64,000 nt of DNA from Palleronia sp. LCG004. GTDB lineage: Bacteria > Pseudomonadota > Alphaproteobacteria > Rhodobacterales > Rhodobacteraceae. Location of the stretch: NCBI RefSeq assembly GCF_032931615.1, contig NZ_CP136760.1, positions 62,001 to 126,000 of the forward strand. The letters are read 5' to 3'. Shown piece by piece: positions 26,542 through 35,219 of this stretch; the stretch's first letter is position 1; each line of letters opens with the position of its first letter. The notes beneath the pieces are model-generated. The model was not told the DNA's origin. It ran no database searches and worked only from the letters and a program-made list of their open reading frames with translations. The translations under genes were made by a program, and so were the position numbers.

Positions 26542-27393
26542 TTATTCGGCGGCCGGGATGAAATCGGTTTCCGGAAGCTCGAAGGTCAGTCCGAGGAACT
26601 CCTCCTGGAGCGCGGCCATGGTCCCGTCTTCCTTCAGCCCGGCGAGGCCGGCGTTGATCGCCTCGAGCAGGGCGGTGTCGTCCTGACGTACGCCCCAGGC
26701 GATGTAATCGGTGGCTCCGAGCGAGCCGGCGACCTCGAAGAGGTCCGGGCGCCCGGCCATCACGGCAGTCAGGACGCTCATGTCATCGACGAGGAAGTCG
26801 GCACGGCCCGTGGCGAGCGCCGTCACGGTCTGTTCCGTGGTCTCGACGCTGAGTGTCTTGATGGTTCCCGTCCCGTCCTCGTCCAGTGCCGCGCTGGCTT
26901 CTTGAACGACGCGCTCGGGAGTGCTGGATTGCTTCACCGCGGCAGTAAGACCAACGAGCGAGGCAGGGTCGTCGCCGTTGACCCGCTCATCGCCGACCCG
27001 GCGGAGCACTCCGTTGACTGTCTGGCTGACAGGCATGGTGTAGGAGATACGCTCGGCGCGTTCGGCCGTCACGTTGAGGGCGGTGGCGGTGAAATCGAAC
27101 GAGCCGGCAATCAGACCCGGAATGATGCCGCTGAACGCCATGACGCGGTATTCGACGTCTACGCCCATATCCTCGGCGATCGCCTCGAGTAGCGACGGAT
27201 CATAGCCTGTGATCGCGCCATCGTCGGTGGTGAACTCGTACGGCGCGAAGGTCGGGTCCAGCCCGACGACAATGGTGCCGCGTTCCATGATGTCATCGAG
27301 CGTATCGGCGACCGCAGCGCTGCCGATGGCGGTTGCGAGAACCGCGGATGCGCCGAGAACAAGGCGGCGCATGGGGGATGCCTGCTGTGTCAC
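26542..27393 (-). CDS. ABC transporter substrate-binding protein, polar amino acid family
   Basis: 283 residues with a Sec signal (LVLGASAVLATAIGSAAVADT). The mature start TIVVGLDPTFAPYEFTTDDGAITGYDPSLLEAIAEDMG is the SBP_bac_3 pattern; the acidic start and GLIAGSFDFTATALNVTAERAERISYTMP form the ligand cleft. It heads the operon of DUF1989, permease, ATPase and rpiR genes. The ligand is unknown; a guanidino, amidino or carbamoyl compound would fit the neighbours. About 200 bases upstream without a gene presumably carry the promoter. Confidence 0.94.
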   Translation of the reverse strand: MTQQASPMRRLVLGASAVLATAIGSAAVADTLDDIMERGTIVVGLDPTFAPYEFTTDDGAITGYDPSLLEAIAEDMGVDVEYRVMAFSGIIPGLIAGSFDFTATALNVTAERAERISYTMPVSQTVNGVLRRVGDERVNGDDPASLVGLTAAVKQSSTPERVVQEASAALDEDGTGTIKTLSVETTEQTVTALATGRADFLVDDMSVLTAVMAGRPDLFEVAGSLGATDYIAWGVRQDDTALLEAINAGLAGLKEDGTMAALQEEFLGLTFELPETDFIPAAE

Positions 27394-27779
27394 GAGATGG
27401 TCTCCTGGTCTGTTGCTTGCGGGAAGGGCTTCGACGCTTCCTGAGAAAGTTCTGTTTCTTCGGTTTTGTGTAATGAAATTAGAATTTCATTCGGCGGTTT
27501 GAAAAAAGGCGACATCTGCCGCCGTCTGCGAGAAGGTTTATCCACGGGGAGCGGGCTTTCCAGTCAGGCAGGGGGCGGCACCCTTCCGTAGCTGTAGTTT
27601 AGGGGGGCGTGACCAAACATTGGCCCCGTTTTGAGACGTCTGCCCAATATCGGGGCACCTGGATGATCGCTGCAAGAGCGAGTCGCTCGTGTTTTCGACC
27701 GGTGAGCGCTGCGTGAAACGCGACTTTCCCGTGGTCGAAGGGGGGGACTGTCGGACGCCGCTCTTCACCGACATCTCCG

Positions 27780-28050
27780 TGAGGATCTCGGCGAGGTCTC
27801 CCCCGACGCACGTGCGAGGGGTGGTGTTCGTACCGTCGGCGATCAAGTGAATGCCAACGTCGGTGCGCCAACGCGTGCCGGTCTTTCTCGGCAGGAAGCG
27901 GGGGAGGTGCCGGTCGATGTTCTCGACGGTGCCTTTTCAGTGTGGAGACCGAGCGTCGCGGACCCGGCTCCGTGTCCCGGCTTGGCCCGGAAAGGCGACA
28001 GGCTGGCGAACCCGGAGCCCTGGTCAAAGGTGATCGTGCGGCACGCAGGC
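27780..28050 (-). mobile_element. IS30-family transposase C-terminal remnant
   Basis: On the minus strand ACRTITFDQGSGFAS (the second catalytic Asp region) is followed, after a frame change, by KGTVENIDRHLPRFLPRKTG, the conserved Glu-containing motif of IS30 transposases, and then by NTTPRTCVGGDLAEIL, their usual end. Two frame changes and stops make it inactive. Its 5' side is cut off exactly where IS256 homology begins. The 27.4-27.78 kb stretch below it holds nothing recognisable. Confidence 0.65.
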
Positions 28051-28059
28051 CGGGGTGCA

Positions 28060-28800
28060 TGCCGGGGATGATCGGGGCGACGCCTGAAGGGAAGAAAGAG
28101 CTCGTCGGCTTTTATAGCCTGCCCCGGACTTGATCCGGGGTGGGCATGCGGAGGAGCGCTCAGAGCTAGCGCGAGTTGCTGGTCGACATCACGGCGCGTG
28201 GCCTCGCGGTACCGCCAGAGGTTGCTGTCGGCGATGGCGCTTTGGGGTTCTGGAAGGCCCTCGGCGAAACCTTCCCGGCCACGCGACACCAGCGTTGTTG
28301 GGTCCACAAGACGGCGAAGGGGCTCAGCAACGTCCCAAAGTCGATCCAGCCGGCAGTGAAATCCGATCTCCGTGACATCTGGCAGGCATAGGCCCGCGCC
28401 GCGGCCGGGTCTGCGATGGACGTCTCCGCCGGCAAGTACGGAGCGAAGTACGAGACGGCCGTCACGTGCCTGACAGAGAATCGCGAGGCCTTGCTGGCCT
28501 TCTACGATTACCCCGCGGAGCATTGAGACCATCTGCGAACCGCCAACCCGATCGAGAGTGTCTTCGCCACGGTCAGACATCGGACCGTTCGAACCAAGGG
28601 GGCGCTATCGCACAAGACGGCTCGGCTGATGGTATAAAAGCTCATCCAGGCCGCATCAAAAGGTTGGCGACGTTTGAAGGGTGCCAACCAGTTGCCAAAG
28701 GTGATCGAGGGCGTCAAATTCACCAACTGCGTCGCCGAGACCGACGCCACCGACCGCGCCGCATGATCAGGCCGTGTCACCCAAATTCTGCCATAGCTTT
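28060..28800 (+). mobile_element. IS256-family transposase remnant with a palindrome inserted
   Basis: On the + strand GMIGATPEGKKELVGF is interrupted, then RRSAQS-stop-RELLVDITARGL, VAVGDGALGFWKAL, TRHQRCWVHKTAKGL, KYGAKYETAVTCLTENREALLAFYDYPAEH, NPIESVFATVRHRTVRTKG and WRRLKGANQLPKVIEGV follow: the C-terminal half of an IS256 (Mutator-like) transposase with several stops. Possible right terminal sequence near 28775-28795 (GTGTCACCCAAATT). The N-terminal half is missing. From there to 28992 no gene is seen. Confidence 0.82.
28122..28140. repeat. CCCCGGA-CTTGA-TCCGGGG palindrome inside the IS256 remnant
   Basis: Perfect 7-base arms with a 5-base loop, flanked by TG...GGGCA, break the transposase reading frame between KELVGF and SAQS. 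Palindromes of this CCCCGGA...TCCGGGG kind are common intergenic repeats in alphaproteobacteria. Here one sits within an element that would otherwise read through. Confidence 0.6.
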
Positions 28801-28992
28801 CTTTTTGCCTCGAGGTTAGCGAAAAGGCGTCTACGAAACATGGGGCTGTTCAGGTCACGGATATCGTGGAGCTCTACCTCGATCCTCTAAAGCAGGATCG
28901 GTCCGATCAGTCCCGCGCATGGTCCTTGGTGAGCAGATCGCGGGCGCACCGAGCCCGACCTCGCCGGGTGCGGCGTCTCCGCCGAACGCCAA

Positions 28993-31299
28993 CTACCCCT
29001 CGGACATGTCCTCGGTGCCTTGCGTGAACTCTGGCAGGTCGAAGGCGCGAACCTCGGGGTGATGCGTCGCTGCGCGAACCTCGACGAGGCAACTGTGCGC
29101 CGTGCAGCCTTGGCTCAGCTCCGAGGCGGGCACGTCGGCGGTGAGCACATTCGGATTGCCATGGCGCTCGACACCGGTTTCGGGGTCGGGATCGAACCAG
29201 GCACCGGTCGACAGGCGCACGCAGCGCAGGGTCATCTCGGGGTCGATGCAAAGCCCGGCCAGACACCGACCGCGCCCGTTGTAAATCTCGATGATCTGCC
29301 CGTGCGAGAGGCCGCGCCGCGCCGCCTCTTCAGGATGCATCGCAGCCGCCTCGCGACCCTTGATCTTGCCGGCCCCGCTATGCTGCGAGGCATCGAGCTG
29401 GCTGTGTAGGCGCCGCTCTGGCTGGTCCGATATCAGGTGGAGGAGCGTCTGCCGGCCCGCGCTGCCCAGCCATTCCTCCGGGGCGAGCCAGGTCGCGTGG
29501 CCGTGACAGTCGGGAAGGTCCATCATCTGGATCGTTTCGGAGAAGATCTCGATGCGGCCCGAGGGCGTCGAGAGCGGATGGGCCTCTGGATTGGCGCGGA
29601 ACTCCGAGAGCATGATCCGCGTCTGCGGATCGCGGTCGGATAGGTCGATCATCCCGCGTGCGACGAAGGCGTCGTACTCGGGCAACTCGACGCCCTCCGC
29701 GTCCCAGCGAATGCGCAGCTCGTCATAGAGATGGCGCACCCAGTCCTCGGCGCTGCGGCCTTCGGTGAAAGGCTCGCCTAGCCCCATGTGTGCCGCGATC
29801 CCGGCGAAGATGTCGTAGTCGCTTCTGGCCTCGGCTTCCGGCGGACAGGCGGCGCGGGTCGCGAGCAGCAGGCCCTCGAGCGTGGCATAGCCAATGTCGT
29901 CCTTCTCGTGGCTCATCGAGGCGGGGAGGACGATGTCGGCCCGGCGCGCGGTGGCCGTCCAGGCCTGCTCGTGCACGATGATCGTCTCGGGCTTCTGCCA
30001 GGCGCGTTCCAGCCGGGTAAGATCCTGGTGGTGGTGAAAGGGGTTGCCCCCGGCCCAGTAGATCAGGCGGATGTCGGGATAGCTGTAGGTGCCCCCGTTG
30101 TAGCGGAAAGCTGCGCCGGGGCTGAGAAGCATGTCCGACAGCCGCGCGACCGGAATGAAGGCTTTCACCGGGTTGCGCCCCTGCGGAAAGCTTGGCCCCT
30201 TGAGGGCCGCGTGGGGGCTGCCCAGCATGTTCTCGGCGCCGTAGCCTACACCGAAGCCGCCGCCGGGCATGCCAATCTGGCCAAGCATGGCGGCAAGCGT
30301 CACGACCATCCAGAACGGCTGCTCGCCGTGCTGAGCCCGTTGCAACGCCCAGGCGATGTTGATCATCACGCGCTTGCCTATCATCCTTGACGCGAGTGCG
30401 CGGATCCGCTCGGCGGGCACGTCGCAGAGCGGTGCGGCCCAAGTGGCATCCTTGGGCGTGCCATCAATCGCGCCGGTCAGGTAGGCTTCGAAGGTTTCCC
30501 AGCCGGTGCAGTAGCGGGAGAGAAACTCCAGATCATGCGCCCGCTGGCGATGCAGCTCGTGTGCCAGGGCGAGCATGAAGGCGGTGTCGCCGCCGGGCCG
30601 GACGGGAACCCAGTCGACCGGGGCACCGGTCTCGAGGTTGGTCGAGATCGGCGAGACGTTGACGAACTCGACGCCGGCGGCGGCCATCTGGCGTAGCCCC
30701 TCGCGCACCCGGTGCCGTCCGACCCCCGCCTGGGAAATCTGCGCGTTCTTTGCGGGCACGCCACCGAAAGTGAGAAAGAGGTCGCAATTCTGTTCCAGAT
30801 CGTCCCAGCTGTTGTGATTCTCCATCAGCCAGTTCATCGGGGCCACGATATGCGGCAGTATCACCCGCGCTGCCGCGAGGGAGTAGCTGTCGCGATGAGC
30901 GACATAGCCGCCGATCACGTTTAGAAAGCGGTGGACCTGGCTCTGGGCGTGGTGGAAGCGCCCGGCCGAGGCCCAGCCATAGGAACCACCGAAAATGGCC
31001 TCGTTGCCATGCTCCCCGCGTACCCTGTCCAGCTCGTCGCCGACGAGCCGGAAAGCCGTCTGCCAGTCTACCTCGACAAAGGGCTCCCGGCCACGCAACT
31101 CCGGGTGTGCGCCTGCGCCCTTCTCCAGCCAGCTCTTGCGCACCGCGGGCCGGCGGACGCGGGTGGCGGAGACCTGGGGCGAGAGCTGGTGTAGGCCGAT
31201 CGGGCTCGGATCTGGATCACCGGTCAACGGCTTGAGGCGAGGTCCACGGGCCTTTTCGTGGATTTCGTAGGTGCCCCAGTGAGACATGGTGTAGCGCAT
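28993..31299 (-). CDS. DMSO-reductase-family molybdoenzyme, BisC/TorA-like
   Basis: 768 residues. GGSYGWASAGRFHHAQSQVHRFLN (about 103-126) carries the Ser that ligates molybdenum in DMSO, TMAO and biotin-sulfoxide reductases. GGVPAKNAQISQAG, LQRAQHGEQPFWMVVTLAAMLGQIGMPGGGFGVGYG and YWAGGNPFHHHQDL are other bis-MGD contacts. No Tat signal and no N-terminal [4Fe-4S] Cys motif, so a cytoplasmic BisC-like enzyme. GGAG lies 6 bases before the ATG. It ends a six-gene transporter and dehydrogenase operon; an S- or N-oxide reductase or a hydroxylase-type role are both open. Confidence 0.88.
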   Translation of the reverse strand: MRYTMSHWGTYEIHEKARGPRLKPLTGDPDPSPIGLHQLSPQVSATRVRRPAVRKSWLEKGAGAHPELRGREPFVEVDWQTAFRLVGDELDRVRGEHGNEAIFGGSYGWASAGRFHHAQSQVHRFLNVIGGYVAHRDSYSLAAARVILPHIVAPMNWLMENHNSWDDLEQNCDLFLTFGGVPAKNAQISQAGVGRHRVREGLRQMAAAGVEFVNVSPISTNLETGAPVDWVPVRPGGDTAFMLALAHELHRQRAHDLEFLSRYCTGWETFEAYLTGAIDGTPKDATWAAPLCDVPAERIRALASRMIGKRVMINIAWALQRAQHGEQPFWMVVTLAAMLGQIGMPGGGFGVGYGAENMLGSPHAALKGPSFPQGRNPVKAFIPVARLSDMLLSPGAAFRYNGGTYSYPDIRLIYWAGGNPFHHHQDLTRLERAWQKPETIIVHEQAWTATARRADIVLPASMSHEKDDIGYATLEGLLLATRAACPPEAEARSDYDIFAGIAAHMGLGEPFTEGRSAEDWVRHLYDELRIRWDAEGVELPEYDAFVARGMIDLSDRDPQTRIMLSEFRANPEAHPLSTPSGRIEIFSETIQMMDLPDCHGHATWLAPEEWLGSAGRQTLLHLISDQPERRLHSQLDASQHSGAGKIKGREAAAMHPEEAARRGLSHGQIIEIYNGRGRCLAGLCIDPEMTLRCVRLSTGAWFDPDPETGVERHGNPNVLTADVPASELSQGCTAHSCLVEVRAATHHPEVRAFDLPEFTQGTEDMSEG

Positions 31300-31311
31300 C
31301 GGAGACTCCGG

Positions 31312-32262
31312 TCAGTAGCCGCGTTCGGGATCGACGCGGTTGATCATGTCCTGGCCGCCTGACAGCCAGCGATCGAGATTGGTCATGAGCTGCTGGGAGA
31401 ACAGCACCTGGTCATTGCCTCCAACCCACGAGATGTGAGGGGTGATGGTCACCCGCGGATGAGCGTAGAGTGGATGGCTGTCGGGCAGCGGCTCTGGGTC
31501 CGTGACGTCGAGCGTGGCAGCGCCGACCCGGCCAGAGGCGAGAGCCTCGAGCAAGTCGTCCTGATCGACAATCGCGCCCCGCGCAACGTTGATGAGGTGC
31601 AGGCCTGGCTTGGCGACGGCAAAGACGTCCTTGCCGATCATGCCCCGGGTCGCCGGCGTCGCCGGGACGGCGATCACCAGATGATCTGCCTCGGCGGCGA
31701 CCGAGGCTGGATCGCGGCGGATTTCGATGCCGTCCGGCTCCGAAGTCCAGGGGCCGCGCCGGGTGGCGACGATCGCGAGGTTGAAGGCGCGGGCGCGCAG
31801 CGCGACGGCCTGGCCGATCGCGCCGAAACCGACAAGCCCCACCGTCTGACCTGCCAGCGCCGGCAGGCCGTCACTGTTGCCAGCCTTGCTCCAGTCCCCG
31901 TTGCGCACGGCGTGGGAGGCGAGGGGTTTGCGATGCTGAAGGATTGCGGCGAGCACGTATTCGGCGATCGCCTGGGCGGTCAGGCCGCGCCCGCAGGTGA
32001 CGGTGCGGCCGCTGAGCAGTTCCTGCGGATAAGCTTCGATGCCCGCCGACAGGCTCTGGACCCAGCGCAGACTCGCCGGCAGATCCAGAGGCGTCGGGGC
32101 ACCCTTCCAGAACCGCGGCGCGGTGACCAGCGCTTCGGTGCCCTCTGGCAACTGCCAGGCCGGGTCCTCCGCGTTGGGCGTGATCACCTCTGGCGCGGCG
32201 GGGTGCGCGGCGAGCTGCGCGCCCACCTCCGGCCCCAGATGATTGACGATGCGCAGGCTCAT
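31312..32262 (-). CDS. D-2-hydroxyacid dehydrogenase, NAD(P)-binding
   Basis: 316 residues from ATG 32262, which overlaps the aldehyde dehydrogenase stop as ATGA. GLVGFGAIGQAVALRARAF is the Rossmann loop; NVARGAIVDQDDLLEAL holds the catalytic Arg; VTDPEPLPDSHPLY precedes the His in ITPHISW. This is the GhrA/SerA-like family that interconverts 2-keto and D-2-hydroxy acids. It sits between an aldehyde dehydrogenase and a molybdoenzyme in the operon; the substrate is not known. Confidence 0.9.
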   Translation of the reverse strand: MSLRIVNHLGPEVGAQLAAHPAAPEVITPNAEDPAWQLPEGTEALVTAPRFWKGAPTPLDLPASLRWVQSLSAGIEAYPQELLSGRTVTCGRGLTAQAIAEYVLAAILQHRKPLASHAVRNGDWSKAGNSDGLPALAGQTVGLVGFGAIGQAVALRARAFNLAIVATRRGPWTSEPDGIEIRRDPASVAAEADHLVIAVPATPATRGMIGKDVFAVAKPGLHLINVARGAIVDQDDLLEALASGRVGAATLDVTDPEPLPDSHPLYAHPRVTITPHISWVGGNDQVLFSQQLMTNLDRWLSGGQDMINRVDPERGY

Positions 32263-33737
32263 TGCGGAAAGGTGTATGGCACGGAGTCGGTGAGGTTCAG
32301 CCACACGGTCTTGGTTTGCAGGTAGGCGTCGATCATCGCGGAACCGCCCTCGCGCCCGATGCCGGACTCCTTGAAGCCGCCGAAGGGTGCCGTCTGCGAG
32401 ACGCCCTTGTAAGAATTGATCCAGACCGTGCCCGCCTTGGTTTCGCGGGACAGCACCATGGCGCGGCGCAGGTCACGGGTCCAGATGCCGGCTCCGAGCC
32501 CGAATGGCGTGTCGTTGGCGATCCTCAGGGCCTCTTCTTCGGTGTCGAAGGGGATCACCGATAGCACTGGACCGAAGACCTCTTCCTGGGCAATGCGCAT
32601 GTCGCTGCGCACATCGGTGAAGATCGTGGGGGCGACGAAAAGTGCGGGCCCGCCGGAGGGGTCGGGCACCGGACCGCCCCCGCAAAGCAATGTCGCGCCA
32701 TCCTCCTTGGCCCACGCGATGCATTGCTGGATGCGCTCGAACTGCGGACGCGTGGCGATCGGACCGATATCGGTCTCGGAGGACATCGGATCGCCAAGAC
32801 GGATTTTGCCGGCCAGCTCGGCCATGCGAGGCAGCATCTTGTCGAGCAACGGGCGCTGGATCAGCGCGCGCGAGCCAGCCACGCAGCTCTGTCCGCCCGA
32901 GGCGAAGATGCCCGACACGATCCCCTTGACCGCCATGTCGATGTCGGCGTCTTCGAAGACGATGTTGGGTGATTTGCCGCCAAGTTCCAGCGTAACCGGA
33001 ACCAGCCTGTCCGATGCGGCACGATAGACTGCCCGCCCGCCCGTTCCGCCGCCGGTGAAGGCAACCTTGGCAATGTCGGGGTGGGCGGTAAGTGCGCTGC
33101 CCACCTCATGTCCGAGGCCGGTGACCACGTTGATCACCCCCGGCGGGAACCCAGCCTCGCTGGCCAGTTCGGCATAGCGCAGGGCCGAAACCGAGGTGTA
33201 TTCAGACGGTTTGATCACTGCCACGTTGCCGGCCGCCAGCGCCGGCGCGAGCTTCCAGGTCAGCAGCATCAGCGGCGAGTTCCAAGGCGTGATCATCGCG
33301 ATGATGCCAAGCGGCTCCTTCAGCGTGTGCGCCATGAAGCCGGGCTTGTCAGTGGCCAGCGTCGCACCTGCGATCTTGTCGGCGAGACCGGCGTAGTAGA
33401 TCAGCCAGTCGCCGATCTTCTTGACCTGTGGCAGCATCTCCGAGATCGGCTTGCCGTTGTCGGTAACCTCGATCCGGGCAAGCTCTTCGGCGTTCTCCAC
33501 GACGAGCTCGGCAAAGCGCCGGAGCAGGGCACCACGTTGTGGCGCTGTCAGTCGTGACCAAGTGCCTGTGGTGAAGGCAGCCTTAGCCGCGGCGACAGCC
33601 CGGTCGACATCCTCGGGGCCCGAGCGTGCGATCCGTGCCCAGACCTTGGTCGTATAGGGGTTTTCGGTGTCCGTGTATTGCCCGGTGATCGGCGCAACCC
33701 GGGTGCCGTCGATGAAATTGGTATGGTGTTGCATCAA
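32259..33737 (-). CDS. NAD(P)-dependent aldehyde dehydrogenase
   Basis: 492 residues, full length. TPWNSPLMLLTWKLAPALAAGN binds the cofactor, FTGGGTGG is the dinucleotide loop, LELGGKSPNIVFED has the general base Glu, and GGQSCVAGSRAL has the catalytic Cys near residue 288. It follows the ABC permease by 6 bases and overlaps the dehydrogenase gene by 4. It oxidises an aldehyde intermediate of whatever the transporter imports. Confidence 0.94.
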   Translation of the reverse strand: MMQHHTNFIDGTRVAPITGQYTDTENPYTTKVWARIARSGPEDVDRAVAAAKAAFTTGTWSRLTAPQRGALLRRFAELVVENAEELARIEVTDNGKPISEMLPQVKKIGDWLIYYAGLADKIAGATLATDKPGFMAHTLKEPLGIIAMITPWNSPLMLLTWKLAPALAAGNVAVIKPSEYTSVSALRYAELASEAGFPPGVINVVTGLGHEVGSALTAHPDIAKVAFTGGGTGGRAVYRAASDRLVPVTLELGGKSPNIVFEDADIDMAVKGIVSGIFASGGQSCVAGSRALIQRPLLDKMLPRMAELAGKIRLGDPMSSETDIGPIATRPQFERIQQCIAWAKEDGATLLCGGGPVPDPSGGPALFVAPTIFTDVRSDMRIAQEEVFGPVLSVIPFDTEEEALRIANDTPFGLGAGIWTRDLRRAMVLSRETKAGTVWINSYKGVSQTAPFGGFKESGIGREGGSAMIDAYLQTKTVWLNLTDSVPYTFPQ

Positions 33738-33743
33738 TCTTCC

Positions 33744-34418
33744 TCAGCCACGGGCTTTCAACGAGCGGCGTTCGATGGTGGTGATAAGCCGGACCAGCGG
33801 CCAGAGCAGCATGAGATACATCAGCGCGGCCATGATCAGCGGTGTCGTGTTGAACATGTTGCCCTGCGCCACCCGGGCCATACGCAGCAGTTCGGGCATG
33901 GTCACCACCGAGGCGATGGAAGTCAGCTTGATCGACTCGAGGACGTTCGACATCAGGTCGGGCAGCACGTTGCGGACCGCTTGCGGCAGTACCACCCAGC
34001 GCATGGTTTGCGCGGTGCCGAGCCCGGTGGCGCGTGCCGCCTCGACTTGCCCGCGCGGCACGCTCTCGATGCCGGCGCGGACGACCTCGGCAAAATAAGC
34101 CGAGGTATTGAACACTAACGCCAGGACCACCGCCTGCATCGAGGACGTCTCGAAGCCTAGGAACGGCAGGCCGTAGTAGATGAAGATCAGCAGCACCAGC
34201 GGCGGGAAGGCGCGAAAGAAGTCGATGTAGGTGATCAGTAGCATGTTGAGCGACCGGATGCGCAGATCCTGCAGGACCGAGATCGCGATGCCGCCGAGAA
34301 CCCCGAGCGGCACGACGATGAACGACAGGATCAACGTGGTCTTCAGCCCGATCAGCAGCTGAGGCAACGCGGCCTTGGCGATTTCGACGTTGAGGAACTG
34401 GAACAGGAAGGTTTCCAT
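33744..34418 (-). CDS. Polar amino acid ABC transporter permease
   Basis: 224 residues, about five helices. FRAFPPLVLLIFIYYGLPFLG, NTSAYFAEVVRAGIESVPRGQVEAARATGLGTAQTMRWVVLPQAVRNVLPDL is the EAA segment. It lies 10 bases after the other permease and 6 before the aldehyde dehydrogenase gene. With the binding protein at 35.2 kb and the ATPase at 37.2 kb it completes a PAAT importer split between two divergent operons. Confidence 0.94.
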   Translation of the reverse strand: METFLFQFLNVEIAKAALPQLLIGLKTTLILSFIVVPLGVLGGIAISVLQDLRIRSLNMLLITYIDFFRAFPPLVLLIFIYYGLPFLGFETSSMQAVVLALVFNTSAYFAEVVRAGIESVPRGQVEAARATGLGTAQTMRWVVLPQAVRNVLPDLMSNVLESIKLTSIASVVTMPELLRMARVAQGNMFNTTPLIMAALMYLMLLWPLVRLITTIERRSLKARG

Positions 34419-34428
34419 CAGGCTTTCC

Positions 34429-35100
34429 TCAGTGAGACCAGCGCAGGCGGCGTTCGAGCCGGCGGCTGAAAATGACGAGGGGGAATAGGATCAGCAGGTA
34501 GCCGATCGCGGCGGCAAAGAGCGGCGATGCGTTGGACGAATAGCCGAGCGCTGCCGTCGCTTCTGCCAGAAGGTCAGGCACTGCTACGACCGAGGCCAGC
34601 GAGGTGTTCTTCACCGTGGCGATGGTGCGCGAGGTGAGCGGCGCGATGACAAGGCGTATGGCCTGCGGCAGCACCACGTAGATCAGCACTTGCCAGCGCG
34701 TCAGGCCGGAGGCTCGCGCGGCCTCGCTCTGACCCTTGGGCAGCGCGTTGATCCCGGCGAAGACAAGCTCCTCGGTGAAGGCCGAAAGCACCATGGCAAG
34801 CACTATCCACGCAGTGCCGAAGCCGCTGGGTCTCAGCCCCAGATAGGGCAGGCCGAAGAAGCCTACGACGATCAGCATCAGTGGCGGCAGCGCGCGCAGG
34901 ATATCGGCGTACAGCACGATGAAGAGGTTGATGACCCGGTTCTCGAGGGTGCGCAGCAGTGCAAGGCCGATCCCGATGGCAAATCCAGTGGTCACCACGA
35001 GCACTGAAAGCTCGACCGTGACGACGAGGCCTTTCCACAGGTCCGGAAGATAGGTCAGGATGACATTCAGGTTGAAGAACGCCTGAAGCAGATCGTTCAT
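34429..35100 (-). CDS. Polar amino acid ABC transporter permease
   Basis: 223 residues. VVTVELSVLVVTTGFAIGIGLALLRTLENRV, DILRALPPLMLIVVGFFGLPYLG, and the EAA loop INALPKGQSEAARASGLTRWQVLIYVVLPQAIRLVIAPL. Second channel subunit of the importer. A 119-base gap separates it from the binding-protein gene and carries a GCCGG-caaga-CCGGC stem-loop just after that gene, likely giving a stoichiometry step. Confidence 0.94.
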   Translation of the reverse strand: MNDLLQAFFNLNVILTYLPDLWKGLVVTVELSVLVVTTGFAIGIGLALLRTLENRVINLFIVLYADILRALPPLMLIVVGFFGLPYLGLRPSGFGTAWIVLAMVLSAFTEELVFAGINALPKGQSEAARASGLTRWQVLIYVVLPQAIRLVIAPLTSRTIATVKNTSLASVVAVPDLLAEATAALGYSSNASPLFAAAIGYLLILFPLVIFSRRLERRLRWSH

Positions 35101-35219
35101 GGGAGCTCCGGGTCGTCAGGGACGGTAAGGTTGCAAGGGAAACTTCGGCGGCCGGTAGGGAGAGGTTGCCGAGACATGGCCCAGCCGCCGATGGGACTGC
35201 CGGTCTTGCCGGCGCGCCC

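Noticed and set aside
27843..28580. 245-codon minus-strand frame across the IS30 and IS256 remnants
   Set aside because: It runs through homology to two different transposases in other frames or strands; only its IS30-like part is meaningful.
28907..29266. Minus-strand frame overlapping the end of the molybdoenzyme gene
   Set aside because: Out of frame with the clear C-terminus of the molybdoenzyme and without motifs.
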